A stretch of 8,914 nt of DNA from an uncultured Flavobacterium sp. Lineage in GTDB: Bacteria; Bacteroidota; Bacteroidia; Flavobacteriales; Flavobacteriaceae. The stretch covers positions 1 through 8,914 of the forward strand of contig CAMLFV010000111.1 in the NCBI GenBank assembly GCA_946479395.1, written 5' to 3'. Position 1 is the first letter of the stretch. Each line of letters opens with the position of its first letter. Below, piece after piece: positions 1 through 6,230 of the stretch. The notes beneath the pieces were generated by a model. The model was not told where the DNA came from, ran no database searches, and was given only the letters and a program-made list of their open reading frames with translations. The translations under genes and the position numbers were made by a program.

Positions 1-709
1 AAGTTCCACTTATCAACTTAAATTCAATTTTAGAAAATTCATTTGCTTTAAAACCTAACAAATCTTTACCAACATTGATATCTGCATAAATGTATTTGTT
101 ATCTGTATCGATATTATTTAAACTGTAAATTCCTGAAGGATACAAAGGCAGTTTAATATAAGCATCTTCGGGCATCGTAATTATGCCTTTGCCGGGTTTC
201 ATTGCTAAAACCTCTATAAGTTTATCGTTAGAATACATTCCAGCCGAAAGTTCGTCAGCTAAAACACTACCCATAACGGCATCGTTGGTGTTAGGTTGTA
301 TCCATTTTCCGTATGGAATATTCTCTGTAATAGCAACGGTTTCAGGGTAATTACTATCTACAGCTTTTAAAATGGCAACAATCTGTTTATCTCCATAAGT
401 AAAAATAACTCGATCCTCAATAATGTTTGAATGATTTGCAATTTTACCTAATGACTTCAGTTTTTCCTGTTGATCTACAGTTAAATTGATACTTTTTCCT
501 TTTGATGGAAGTACTACCAAATCAGGATCAATTTTGTTAGTGAACGACAGCAGTGAATTTTCTAAACCACTAAAAACAGAAAGCACCACAAACAACGCCA
601 TAGCACTTACAACAATTCCGATTGCCGAAATTCGTGTAATAATATTTATGGCTTTCGTTTTACTTTTACTGAAAGCGTAACGTTTGGCTATGTAAAAAAC
701 GGTATTCAA
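1..709 (-). CDS. FtsX-like ABC transporter permease (LolC/LolE type), 5' part only
   Basis: This is the N-terminal 236 codons of an inner-membrane permease; the rest lies beyond the left edge. My translation begins M-N-T-V-F-Y-I-A-K-R-Y-A-F-S-K, followed by one hydrophobic segment at about residues 27-47 (ISAIGIVVSAMALFVVLSVFSG). A long hydrophilic, periplasmic-looking region fills the remainder (MacB-type core domain). The short cytoplasmic start, first transmembrane helix and large periplasmic domain are the normal order for FtsX/LolC/E permeases; three more helices would be expected downstream. Such permeases act with an ABC ATPase in lipoprotein release or export, but the substrate cannot be told from this fragment. 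The start is a TTG at 709-707, two bases after the rbfA stop. There is no ATG in frame near the beginning, so translation is probably coupled to rbfA. The family call is firm; the exact role (Lol or other) is inference. Confidence 0.85.
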   Translation of the reverse strand, partial: MNTVFYIAKRYAFSKSKTKAINIITRISAIGIVVSAMALFVVLSVFSGLENSLLSFTNKIDPDLVVLPSKGKSINLTVDQQEKLKSLGKIANHSNIIEDRVIFTYGDKQIVAILKAVDSNYPETVAITENIPYGKWIQPNTNDAVMGSVLADELSAGMYSNDKLIEVLAMKPGKGIITMPEDAYIKLPLYPSGIYSLNNIDTDNKYIYADINVGKDLLGFKANEFSKIEFKLISGT

Positions 710-711
710 AC

Positions 712-1104
712 TTATTTTTTCTTTCTGCGAGCCAGCAACTCACGGTTTTCAATCGGATTTTCGTCGCCTTTTAAAGCGGTGTCAATTTTTTCGATATAAT
801 CTAAACTATCATCAATATAAAACATAAGATTAGGTACTTTGCGTAACTGATTTTTTACGCGCTGAGCCAAATCGTGCTTAATTAATGGCGCATTAGACTG
901 TATTGCTTTTAACAATTCTGGAGCTTTATTGGTTGGAAAAACGCTTAGATATACCTTTGCAATAGATAAATCTGTAGTTACACTGACTTTTGAAACCGAA
1001 ATAATTAAATTCGAGATATTATTTTTACGTACTTCTCCTTGCAGTATATCAACTAAATCGGCTTGTAATAAAGCCCCCATTTTTTTTTGTCTGTTTGTTT
1101 CCAT
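712..1104 (-). CDS. rbfA: 30S ribosome-binding factor A
   Basis: RbfA binds the 30S subunit near the 5' end of 16S rRNA during late maturation and is needed for growth in the cold. The 130-residue protein has the family's single KH-like (type II) domain. Recognisable blocks are ISVSKVSVTTDLSIAKVYLS at about residues 35-54 and LRKVPNLMFYIDDSLD at 87-102, the latter close to the family signature. A basic tail (ARRKKK) ends the protein. Length is normal. The ATG at 1104-1102 is kept because METNRQKK is the usual flavobacterial beginning; a second Met at codon 9 is possible but would lose it. The gene is divergent from mce and tightly followed by the FtsX-like permease on the same strand, so the two are likely one transcript. 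A good -7 box ends only five bases before the ATG, suggesting a leaderless or nearly leaderless mRNA. Confidence 0.95.
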   Translation of the reverse strand: METNRQKKMGALLQADLVDILQGEVRKNNISNLIISVSKVSVTTDLSIAKVYLSVFPTNKAPELLKAIQSNAPLIKHDLAQRVKNQLRKVPNLMFYIDDSLDYIEKIDTALKGDENPIENRELLARRKKK

Positions 1105-1109
1105 AATTG

Positions 1110-1117
1110 CAAAAATA
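1110..1117 (-). promoter_or_regulatory. -7 box of the rbfA promoter
   Basis: On the minus strand the sequence TATTTTTG matches the Bacteroidota -7 consensus TAnnTTTG. No TTG lies at the usual 19-21 bp upstream, so the -33 element is weak or absent. The box ends five bases before the rbfA ATG, which would place the transcript start at or next to the start codon. Confidence 0.5.
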
Positions 1118-1140
1118 CGAAATTCATACAGATATATATT

Positions 1141-1148
1141 TATCTTTA
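1141..1148 (+). promoter_or_regulatory. Weak candidate -7 box for mce
   Basis: TATCTTTA differs from TAnnTTTG at the last base and lies 21 bases before the mce ATG. I see no well-spaced -33 TTG. It is listed only because mce needs a promoter in this 65-base divergent gap and nothing better is present. Confidence 0.25.
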
Positions 1149-1169
1149 CAGAAACAAAATTTTTAGTTT

Positions 1170-1574
1170 ATGATGCGAAAAATTGAACATATTGGTATTG
1201 CTGTAAAGAGTTTGAAAGAATCGAATCTTCTGTTTGAAAAATTATTGGGACAGCCGGCTTATAAGGAAGAAGAAGTTGCAAGCGAAGGTGTAAAAACATC
1301 TTTTTTTATGAACGGACCCAACAAGATTGAACTTTTAGAAGCTACAAATCCAGATTCGCCAATTGCAAAATTTTTAGAAAAAAAAGGCGAAGGCATTCAC
1401 CACATAGCTTTTGATGTGGAAGATATTTTGGTTGAAATTGATCGACTAAAAAAAGAAAGTTTTACCATTTTAAACGAAACACCAAAGAAAGGGGCTGATA
1501 ATAAATTAGTTGCGTTTTTGCATCCTAAAACTACAAATGGAGTTTTAATAGAATTGTGTCAGGAAATAAAATAA
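1170..1574 (+). CDS. mce: Methylmalonyl-CoA epimerase
   Basis: The enzyme interconverts (R)- and (S)-methylmalonyl-CoA in the cytoplasm, linking propionyl-CoA carboxylation or degradation to methylmalonyl-CoA mutase and succinyl-CoA. The 134-residue protein is a vicinal-oxygen-chelate (glyoxalase-fold) protein with two beta-alpha repeats. The first starts IEHIGIAV (His7), the second GIHHIAFDV (His77/His78). Expected metal ligands are visible as His7, Glu54 in KIELLE, one of His77/78, and Glu128 in VLIELCQ. Length is typical. Two Met codons stand in tandem at 1170 and 1173, so the true start may be one codon later. The gene stands alone on the plus strand, divergent from rbfA and followed by a tRNA. 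Other glyoxalase-fold enzymes are possible in principle, but the HHIAFDV and VLIELCQ blocks favour the epimerase strongly. Confidence 0.93.
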   Translation: MMRKIEHIGIAVKSLKESNLLFEKLLGQPAYKEEEVASEGVKTSFFMNGPNKIELLEATNPDSPIAKFLEKKGEGIHHIAFDVEDILVEIDRLKKESFTILNETPKKGADNKLVAFLHPKTTNGVLIELCQEIK

Positions 1575-1598
1575 AATTGAAAATTATTTACTGAACGC

Positions 1599-1629
1599 TT
1601 GCAAATGCTAAAAAAACATAGTAATATTG
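1599..1629 (+). promoter_or_regulatory. Promoter of the tRNA gene
   Basis: A TTG (1599-1601), a 20-bp spacer, and TAATATTG (1622-1629; one mismatch to TAnnTTTG) form a Bacteroidota-type promoter. The expected transcript start near 1636 leaves a leader of about 18 bases before the mature tRNA, so the tRNA need not depend on read-through from mce. Confidence 0.6.
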
Positions 1630-1653
1630 CACTCGTTAATAACAATTGACGCC

Positions 1654-1727
1654 GGTCCTATAGCTCAGTTGGTTAGAGCACCTGACTCATAATCAGGTGG
1701 TCCCTGGTTCGAGCCCAGGTGGGACCA
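1654..1727 (+). tRNA. tRNA with CAU anticodon (Ile2 favoured over elongator Met)
   Basis: A complete 74-nt cloverleaf can be folded by eye. The acceptor stem is 1654-1660 with 1720-1726 (one T-G wobble), the D arm 1663-1679, and the anticodon stem 1681-1685 with 1693-1697. The loop CTCATAA holds CAT at 1688-1690. The T stem is 1703-1707 with 1715-1719 around loop TTCGAGC, and the discriminator is A1727. CCA is not encoded and must be added by the CCA-adding enzyme. A CAU anticodon can belong to initiator Met, elongator Met or Ile2, whose C34 is changed to lysidine by TilS. The acceptor stem has a paired position 1-72 (G-C), which argues against an initiator. It carries consecutive C4-G69 and C5-G68 pairs, known TilS recognition features in E. 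coli, so Ile2 is favoured. Elongator Met remains possible. Confidence 0.93.
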
Positions 1728-1732
1728 CTTTT

Positions 1733-1763
1733 AAAAGCTTCACAGAAATGTGGAGCTTTTTTT
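1733..1763 (+). terminator. Intrinsic terminator after the tRNA
   Basis: The left arm AAAAGCTTCACA (1733-1744), a GAAA loop and the right arm TGTGGAGCTTTT (1749-1760) form a 12-bp stem with one G-T wobble. A run of T continues to 1763. It starts six bases after the tRNA's discriminator base. Confidence 0.85.
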
Positions 1764-1797
1764 ATTGGGTAGTTTAGTGTCATCAAATATTAAAAAC

Positions 1798-1824
1798 AAA
1801 AAAACCAGTAGTGAAAACTACTGG
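1798..1824 (-). terminator. Intrinsic terminator of the M16 peptidase operon
   Basis: Read on the minus strand, CCAGTAGT, loop TTTC and ACTACTGG form a perfect 8-bp stem (1824-1805). Seven T residues (1804-1798) and a further T-rich stretch follow. It lies 25 bases past the stop of the second M16 gene and faces the tRNA terminator, so the two transcription units end back to back. Confidence 0.85.
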
Positions 1825-1849
1825 CTTCTTTTATATCATTTTAGAAATA

Positions 1850-3898
1850 TTATTTAAAATCTGCGTCTGTAACGCCTTCATTTATTTTAATTTCTGATAC
1901 TTTAAATTCTGCACCACCTAACATTGGCATTGTAAAAGTATGTGGAAATTTAATACCTTTTACTTCTTTGTAATCTTTGTAAGATGTTGTCATTTCAACT
2001 GTTTGTCCTTGAGCTTCCATTGTTTCTGAAGCAGCAATTTTTAATCCAGATGCCACACTGTAATAAACAGTTTCTTTATCTTTCTTTAAAACGTAAGCTT
2101 CTTCGCCATTAAAAGTTTCAATTCCTGATAATTCAAAAGTAGCAGCATTTTTAAGATCTTCTAATTCATCGAACATTTTAGCAGATGCTTGTGCTTCTTT
2201 TAACTCTTCACCTTTTAATTCTTGTTTTTGTCCTTGACCAGACATATAACCCATTGTAGGTGTGATTACTTGTTTCATTAACTCCATACCCATTCCGTTT
2301 AAAGATGCCATCATTTGCCCTTTTGCAGTTTGTTTTTGAGTCATAGTAATTTCCATACCTTGCATTGATCCTTTAGCAATAGTAGAAACCGATTTAACTT
2401 CACTTAGTTTTTTCTCTCCACCAATTACTTTAATATGGTTCTCGATAACCGATTTTGAAGTTACACCCGCCGGAGCTGCTTTTTTGAAAACTGGTTTTTC
2501 TACCGGGTTTGCATAACGATCGTAGTAATTTACAGGGTAACCTAAACGATCTAAAGTACCAGCTACATCGGCACCTTTACCAACAATTACAATACGCTGG
2601 TTATCTTTCTTAAAATAAGTATTTGCTACACGTTGAACATCGGCAATTGTTACTGCTTGAATGTTTTTAATGTAGTTTTCATAGAAATCTGCAGGTAAAC
2701 TTTGCGTTTTTGTTCTTAATGCAAAACTTGCAATAGTACCAGGTTTTTGCGTTTCCATTACAAAGTTTCCAATGTATTTAGCTTTTGCAAGATCTAATTC
2801 TGCCTGAGTTACAGGTTGTGTTCTGATCTTTTGTAATTCGTTTACAAATTCAACCACAGCAGAATCGGTAACTACGTTACGAACCGATGCCGATGATGTA
2901 AATTTAGACGTGTATTTACCTGAACCTAATGAAGAATAAGCTCCATAAGTCCATCCGTGTGCTTCACGTAAGTTTAAGAATAAACGACCTTCGCCACCAC
3001 CACCAAGAATTTGGTTAGCAATTAAAGCTGCAAAATAATCTTTATCTGTTAATTTTAAATTTACGGTGTTTACTAAAGCAATTTCAGACTGAACCGCATT
3101 TGGCATATCCACAAAATCAATTTGTGTTTTTGCAACATTAACTGGTTCTGGATATTTAGAAACTGGTGCAGATGCTTTTTTCCAATTTTTAAATAATTTT
3201 TCTACTTGCTTTTTAACGTCTTTAAACTTCACATCACCAACAACTACTAAATAAGCATTTTCTGGTACAAAGTAAGATGCGTAGTTTTGTTTAACGTCTG
3301 CCAAAGTAACGTTATTTAAAGATTGTTCTGTGATAAATTCACCTGTTGGGTGGTTTGTTCCGAACAATAACGCATTGGTAACGCGACTTGCTACAGAAGA
3401 AACCGATTTTTCATCTGATTTTAATCCTTCAATTGCTTGTTGTTTTGATTTATCGAATTCTTCTTGAGAGAATAACGGACTTAAAGATCCTTCTGCCATT
3501 AATTCTAACAAACGAGAGCTATATTTTGATAAACCGCTTGCAGATGCTCCGGTATTCCAAAAGTTAACGCTAGCACCTAAGAAATCAATTTCATCATTGA
3601 ATTTTTCTTTAGATGTTTTTGCCGTTCCGTTTCCAACAACAGCACTTGTTAAGCTTGATACCCCTGCTTTTGCTCCTTCTACATAAGGTGGTGTATCAAT
3701 AGTTAACATATAACTTACACGTGGTAATTTGTGATCTTCTACCACCATTACCTTTAACCCGTTTTTCATGGTAAACTCTTGCGGTTTTTGTACATGAACC
3801 GTTGGCATTGGGCCTGGTTGCGGTTGCGGGCGTTTAATTTGAGCTTCGGCACTAATAGTTAGTAACAAAGCTGATGCGAATACTAATATTTTTTTCAT
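1850..3898 (-). CDS. Secreted M16-family peptidase-like subunit without zinc site, with extra C-terminal domain
   Basis: The 682-residue protein starts with a signal peptide (MKKILVFASALLLTISAEAQ) and a short Pro/Gln-rich linker. An M16 N-terminal domain follows at about residues 38-190, then an M16 C-terminal domain at about 195-430. Where active members have HxxEH, this protein has GVSSLTSAVVGNGT (79-92), so it should not bind catalytic zinc. It keeps the GGGGEGRLFLNLREAHGWTYG block (299-319) with the Arg and Tyr (R305/R311, Y318) that hold substrate in M16 partners. Residues from about 480 to 682 form an additional domain. From memory it resembles C-terminal domains common on Bacteroidota M16 proteins, possibly of LolA-like fold; that part is not certain. 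The gene starts 13 bases after the active M16 gene and ends before a strong terminator. The likely role is the non-catalytic half of a periplasmic heterodimer. Confidence 0.9.
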   Translation of the reverse strand: MKKILVFASALLLTISAEAQIKRPQPQPGPMPTVHVQKPQEFTMKNGLKVMVVEDHKLPRVSYMLTIDTPPYVEGAKAGVSSLTSAVVGNGTAKTSKEKFNDEIDFLGASVNFWNTGASASGLSKYSSRLLELMAEGSLSPLFSQEEFDKSKQQAIEGLKSDEKSVSSVASRVTNALLFGTNHPTGEFITEQSLNNVTLADVKQNYASYFVPENAYLVVVGDVKFKDVKKQVEKLFKNWKKASAPVSKYPEPVNVAKTQIDFVDMPNAVQSEIALVNTVNLKLTDKDYFAALIANQILGGGGEGRLFLNLREAHGWTYGAYSSLGSGKYTSKFTSSASVRNVVTDSAVVEFVNELQKIRTQPVTQAELDLAKAKYIGNFVMETQKPGTIASFALRTKTQSLPADFYENYIKNIQAVTIADVQRVANTYFKKDNQRIVIVGKGADVAGTLDRLGYPVNYYDRYANPVEKPVFKKAAPAGVTSKSVIENHIKVIGGEKKLSEVKSVSTIAKGSMQGMEITMTQKQTAKGQMMASLNGMGMELMKQVITPTMGYMSGQGQKQELKGEELKEAQASAKMFDELEDLKNAATFELSGIETFNGEEAYVLKKDKETVYYSVASGLKIAASETMEAQGQTVEMTTSYKDYKEVKGIKFPHTFTMPMLGGAEFKVSEIKINEGVTDADFK

Positions 3899-3911
3899 TT
3901 TGTTTACTTTC

Positions 3912-5237
3912 TTATTTAGCTGAATCTTCTTTTGCTGGTACGTAATCTAATAATAAACGAGCATTGCTTTGTAAATACTTTTTAGCAACATCGCGAATTT
4001 CTTCTCTTGTAATTGAACGATAAATTTCGATTTCTTCGTTAATTAAATTAATATCGCCGTACAATAAATAGTTGGTAGCCAAGTTTTCTGCCAAGCCTTC
4101 TAAATCTGAATTTTGGCTTACGTAACGGTTTTCAAAATCGTTTTGTAATTTTTGGTAATCTCTTTCAGAAATCAACTCGGTTTGTAATTTAGTAATCTCC
4201 GCATCAATTTCTGTTTGTAAAGCTTCACGAGTAGTATCGCCCATTGGTAAACCAGCGATTAAGTACATACCGTAATCTTCTTGTGCATAGTTGAAAGCAA
4301 ATAACTGTAAAGCCATTTTTTTCTCGTCAACAATTTTCTTTTGCATTGGCGATGATTTTCCACCAGAAATGTAAGATGAAATCATATCTAACACACGAGC
4401 ATCACGAGTTTTCATAGAAGGTGTTCTATAAGCAGTGATGTACATTGGAATTTGAATGTTAGCATCGTAAGCCGTTGCATGAATTGTTTTAGTGATTGGA
4501 TCTTCTTGAATGTTTACACGAGGAACAGCAGCTCCTTTTTTAATCACTCCGAAATATTTCTGAATTAAATCTTTTGTTTTTGCAAACTCGATATCACCAG
4601 CAATTACTAAAACAGCATTGTTAGGTACATAGAATTTTTTGTTGAATGCCTGGAACTCTTCTAAAGTAGCAGCATCTAAATGATCCATAGAACCAATTGG
4701 CGCCCAACGGTAAGGGTGTTTTTTGAAAAGATTTTTCTTAACTTCTGTGATCCAGTTTCCGTAAGGACTGTTATCTACACGTAAACGTTTTTCTTCTTTT
4801 ACAACTTCATTTTGCGTATCAACACCAATTTGGTTGATAACTGGTTGTAATAAACGATCCGATTCCATCCAAATAGCCAATTCTAAATTGTTCGATGGAA
4901 ATACTTCATAATAATACGTACGGTCGTCAGATGTATTGGCGTTATTGTGCCCTCCATTAGAAGTTACCAACTTAAACCATTCACCTCTTTCAATATTTTC
5001 GGTACCTTCAAACAAAAGGTGTTCAAAAAAGTGCGCAAAACCAGTACGCTCTGGGTTTTCATCTTTTGCACCTACGTGGTACATTACAGAAGTAACTACA
5101 ACAGGCGCCGATTTGTCTTGATGTAAAACTACATGCAAACCATTGTCAAGTGTATACTCTTCAAACTCAACTTTCTGTGCAACTGCAACACTACTAAGTA
5201 AAAGTGCAGACGCTAAAGCCGTTAAAGATTTTCTCAT
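3912..5237 (-). CDS. Secreted M16-family zinc metallopeptidase, catalytic subunit
   Basis: The 441-residue protein begins with a signal peptide (MRKSLTALASALLLSSVAVA, cleavage before Gln21 likely), so it should work in the periplasm. The M16 N-terminal domain (about 27-175) has the inverted zinc motif HFFEH (His69, Glu72, His73). The third ligand is expected in VVKEEK, at Glu148 or Glu149. The M16 C-terminal domain spans about 185-365. In its substrate-binding block (GGKSSPMQKKIVDEKKMA, about 292-309) the usual Arg and Tyr are missing, while the neighbouring downstream gene has them and lacks zinc. The two therefore look like complementary halves of one peptidase, as known for bacterial M16B heterodimers. 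Length fits a single M16B subunit. The gene is first in a two-gene operon and divergent from rplU. I could not find a convincing minus-strand promoter box in front of it. The substrate is unknown. Confidence 0.93.
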   Translation of the reverse strand: MRKSLTALASALLLSSVAVAQKVEFEEYTLDNGLHVVLHQDKSAPVVVTSVMYHVGAKDENPERTGFAHFFEHLLFEGTENIERGEWFKLVTSNGGHNNANTSDDRTYYYEVFPSNNLELAIWMESDRLLQPVINQIGVDTQNEVVKEEKRLRVDNSPYGNWITEVKKNLFKKHPYRWAPIGSMDHLDAATLEEFQAFNKKFYVPNNAVLVIAGDIEFAKTKDLIQKYFGVIKKGAAVPRVNIQEDPITKTIHATAYDANIQIPMYITAYRTPSMKTRDARVLDMISSYISGGKSSPMQKKIVDEKKMALQLFAFNYAQEDYGMYLIAGLPMGDTTREALQTEIDAEITKLQTELISERDYQKLQNDFENRYVSQNSDLEGLAENLATNYLLYGDINLINEEIEIYRSITREEIRDVAKKYLQSNARLLLDYVPAKEDSAK

Positions 5238-5299
5238 AACTTCGATTTAAATTAATTTGATTTTTTAATTAGTGCGCAATTTCGTGATTTTGTTACATT

Positions 5300-5307
5300 T
5301 ATATTTG
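5300..5307 (+). promoter_or_regulatory. Upstream candidate -7 box for rplU-rpmA
   Basis: An exact TATATTTG copy, 87 bases upstream of the second copy that fronts rplU. No -33 TTG stands at the usual distance. It may be a second promoter for the ribosomal protein operon or a chance match in AT-rich DNA. Confidence 0.3.
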
Positions 5308-5365
5308 TATTTTTTTACTATTTTTATTTTAATCGATTAATTTTTTAAAAACGAAGTACTTACAT

Positions 5366-5394
5366 TTGATTTATAGATATTTTTTGTATATTTG
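5366..5394 (+). promoter_or_regulatory. Main promoter of rplU-rpmA
   Basis: TTG (5366-5368), an 18-bp spacer and a perfect TATATTTG (5387-5394), followed by CACTC, make the best Bacteroidota-type promoter in the window. The transcript should start near 5401, giving a leader of about 25 bases before the ATG at 5426. This rules out the longer reading frame that opens at the TTG at 5366, since that codon is the -33 element itself. Confidence 0.8.
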
Positions 5395-5425
5395 CACTCT
5401 TAAAATTAATCTTAATTTAATTGTT

Positions 5426-5737
5426 ATGTACGCAATCGTAGAGATAGCAGGGCAACAATTCAAAGTTAGCAAAGACCAAAAAGTGTATGTTCACCGTTTG
5501 GCTGCTGAAGAAGGATCAAATGTAACGTTTGATAAAGTATTCTTAGTAGACAACGCAGGAGCTATTACTTTAGGCGCCCCAGCTATAACAGGAGCTTCAG
5601 TAGGAGCGAAAGTTTTAAAACACCTTCAAGGTGACAAAGTTATCGTTTTCAAAAAGAAAAGAAGAAAAGGATACAAAAAGAAAAACGGTCACAGACAAGC
5701 ATTGACTCAAATCGTAATCGAGGGAATCACTATTTAA
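5426..5737 (+). CDS. rplU: 50S ribosomal protein L21
   Basis: L21 binds 23S rRNA in the large subunit. The 103-residue protein starts MYAIVEIAGQQFKVSKDQ, the standard L21 N-terminus, and carries the C-terminal signature KKKRRKGYKKKNGHRQ at about 76-91, rich in basic residues for rRNA contact. Length is normal for the family. The same frame is open upstream to a TTG at 5366, but those 20 extra residues would be encoded across the promoter and have no counterpart in L21, so the ATG at 5426 is chosen. rpmA follows 42 bases later on the same strand, the conserved L21-L27 pairing, and both end at the terminator at 6062-6089. Confidence 0.97.
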   Translation: MYAIVEIAGQQFKVSKDQKVYVHRLAAEEGSNVTFDKVFLVDNAGAITLGAPAITGASVGAKVLKHLQGDKVIVFKKKRRKGYKKKNGHRQALTQIVIEGITI

Positions 5738-5779
5738 TCTGTAACTAGAAAGTATTAACAATTTTAAAAACCAAACATC

Positions 5780-6040
5780 ATGGCTCACAAGAAAGGTGTC
5801 GGTAGTTCTAAGAATGGTAGAGAATCTGAATCGAAACGTTTAGGCGTTAAGATTTATGGTGGACAAGCAGCTATTGCTGGTAACATCATTGTAAGACAAA
5901 GAGGTTCAAAACATAACCCAGGTGAAAACGTTTACATGGGGAAAGATCATACTTTACATGCTAAAGTTGACGGAGTTGTACAATTCGTGAAAAAGAGAGA
6001 TAACAAATCTTTCGTTTCTATTGTACCATTTGAAGCTTAA
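5780..6040 (+). CDS. rpmA: 50S ribosomal protein L27
   Basis: L27 sits next to the peptidyl-transferase centre, and its flexible N-terminus contacts tRNA. The 86-residue protein begins directly with [14 protein letters not shown], without the cleavable N-terminal extension seen in Firmicutes. It has the family signature [15 protein letters not shown] at residues 34-48. Within the early conserved block it reads [13 protein letters not shown] where many homologues have NGRDSNSKRLGVK, a minor substitution. Length is typical. It is the second gene of the rplU-rpmA operon and is followed 21 bases later by a strong terminator hairpin. Confidence 0.98.
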   Translation: MAHKKGVGSSKNGRESESKRLGVKIYGGQAAIAGNIIVRQRGSKHNPGENVYMGKDHTLHAKVDGVVQFVKKRDNKSFVSIVPFEA

Positions 6041-6061
6041 TCTTCTTAGACAACAAAAATT

Positions 6062-6089
6062 AAAAGCATCTCAATGAGATGCTTTTTTT
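6062..6089 (+). terminator. Intrinsic terminator of rplU-rpmA
   Basis: AAAAGCATCTC (6062-6072), loop AAT and GAGATGCTTTT (6076-6086) make a perfect 11-bp stem with T residues continuing to 6089. It isolates the ribosomal protein operon from the following secreted-protein gene. Confidence 0.9.
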
Positions 6090-6156
6090 ATTTTGTAAGT
6101 TGATTTAAATTAATTAAATACTGCTCTTTTATACTAATCTATTGATGCTTGTTTTT

Positions 6157-6173
6157 ATTATCAAATTGATAAT
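6157..6173. repeat. 17-bp palindrome overlapping a promoter
   Basis: ATTATCAA-A-TTGATAAT is a perfect inverted repeat with 8-bp arms around one central base. Its right arm contains the TTG that serves as the -33 element of the promoter before the 6231 gene, so a bound dimeric regulator would block that promoter. Palindromes of this size do occur by chance in AT-rich DNA. Confidence 0.4.
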
Positions 6174-6195
6174 TATAAAAAAGTGATTATATTCG
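6166..6195 (+). promoter_or_regulatory. Promoter of the small secreted-protein gene
   Basis: TTG (6166-6168), a 19-bp spacer and TATATTCG (6188-6195; one mismatch to TAnnTTTG) give a well-spaced Bacteroidota-type promoter. The expected start near 6202 leaves a leader of about 29 bases before the ATG at 6231. Confidence 0.55.
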
Positions 6196-6230
6196 TATAG
6201 TTAAGGTAATGTGTAAATAAAAACATTATA

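Noticed and set aside
486..680. Plus-strand 64-codon open frame
   Set aside because: It lies wholly opposite the FtsX-like permease, has no promoter or recognisable product, and its hydrophobic end mirrors the permease's first helix region.
929..1186. Plus-strand 85-codon open frame
   Set aside because: It is antisense to rbfA and overlaps the start of mce; composition reflects the complementary strand of a conserved gene.
4936..5121. Plus-strand 61-codon open frame
   Set aside because: It is antisense to the conserved HFFEH region of the active M16 gene and shows no features of its own.
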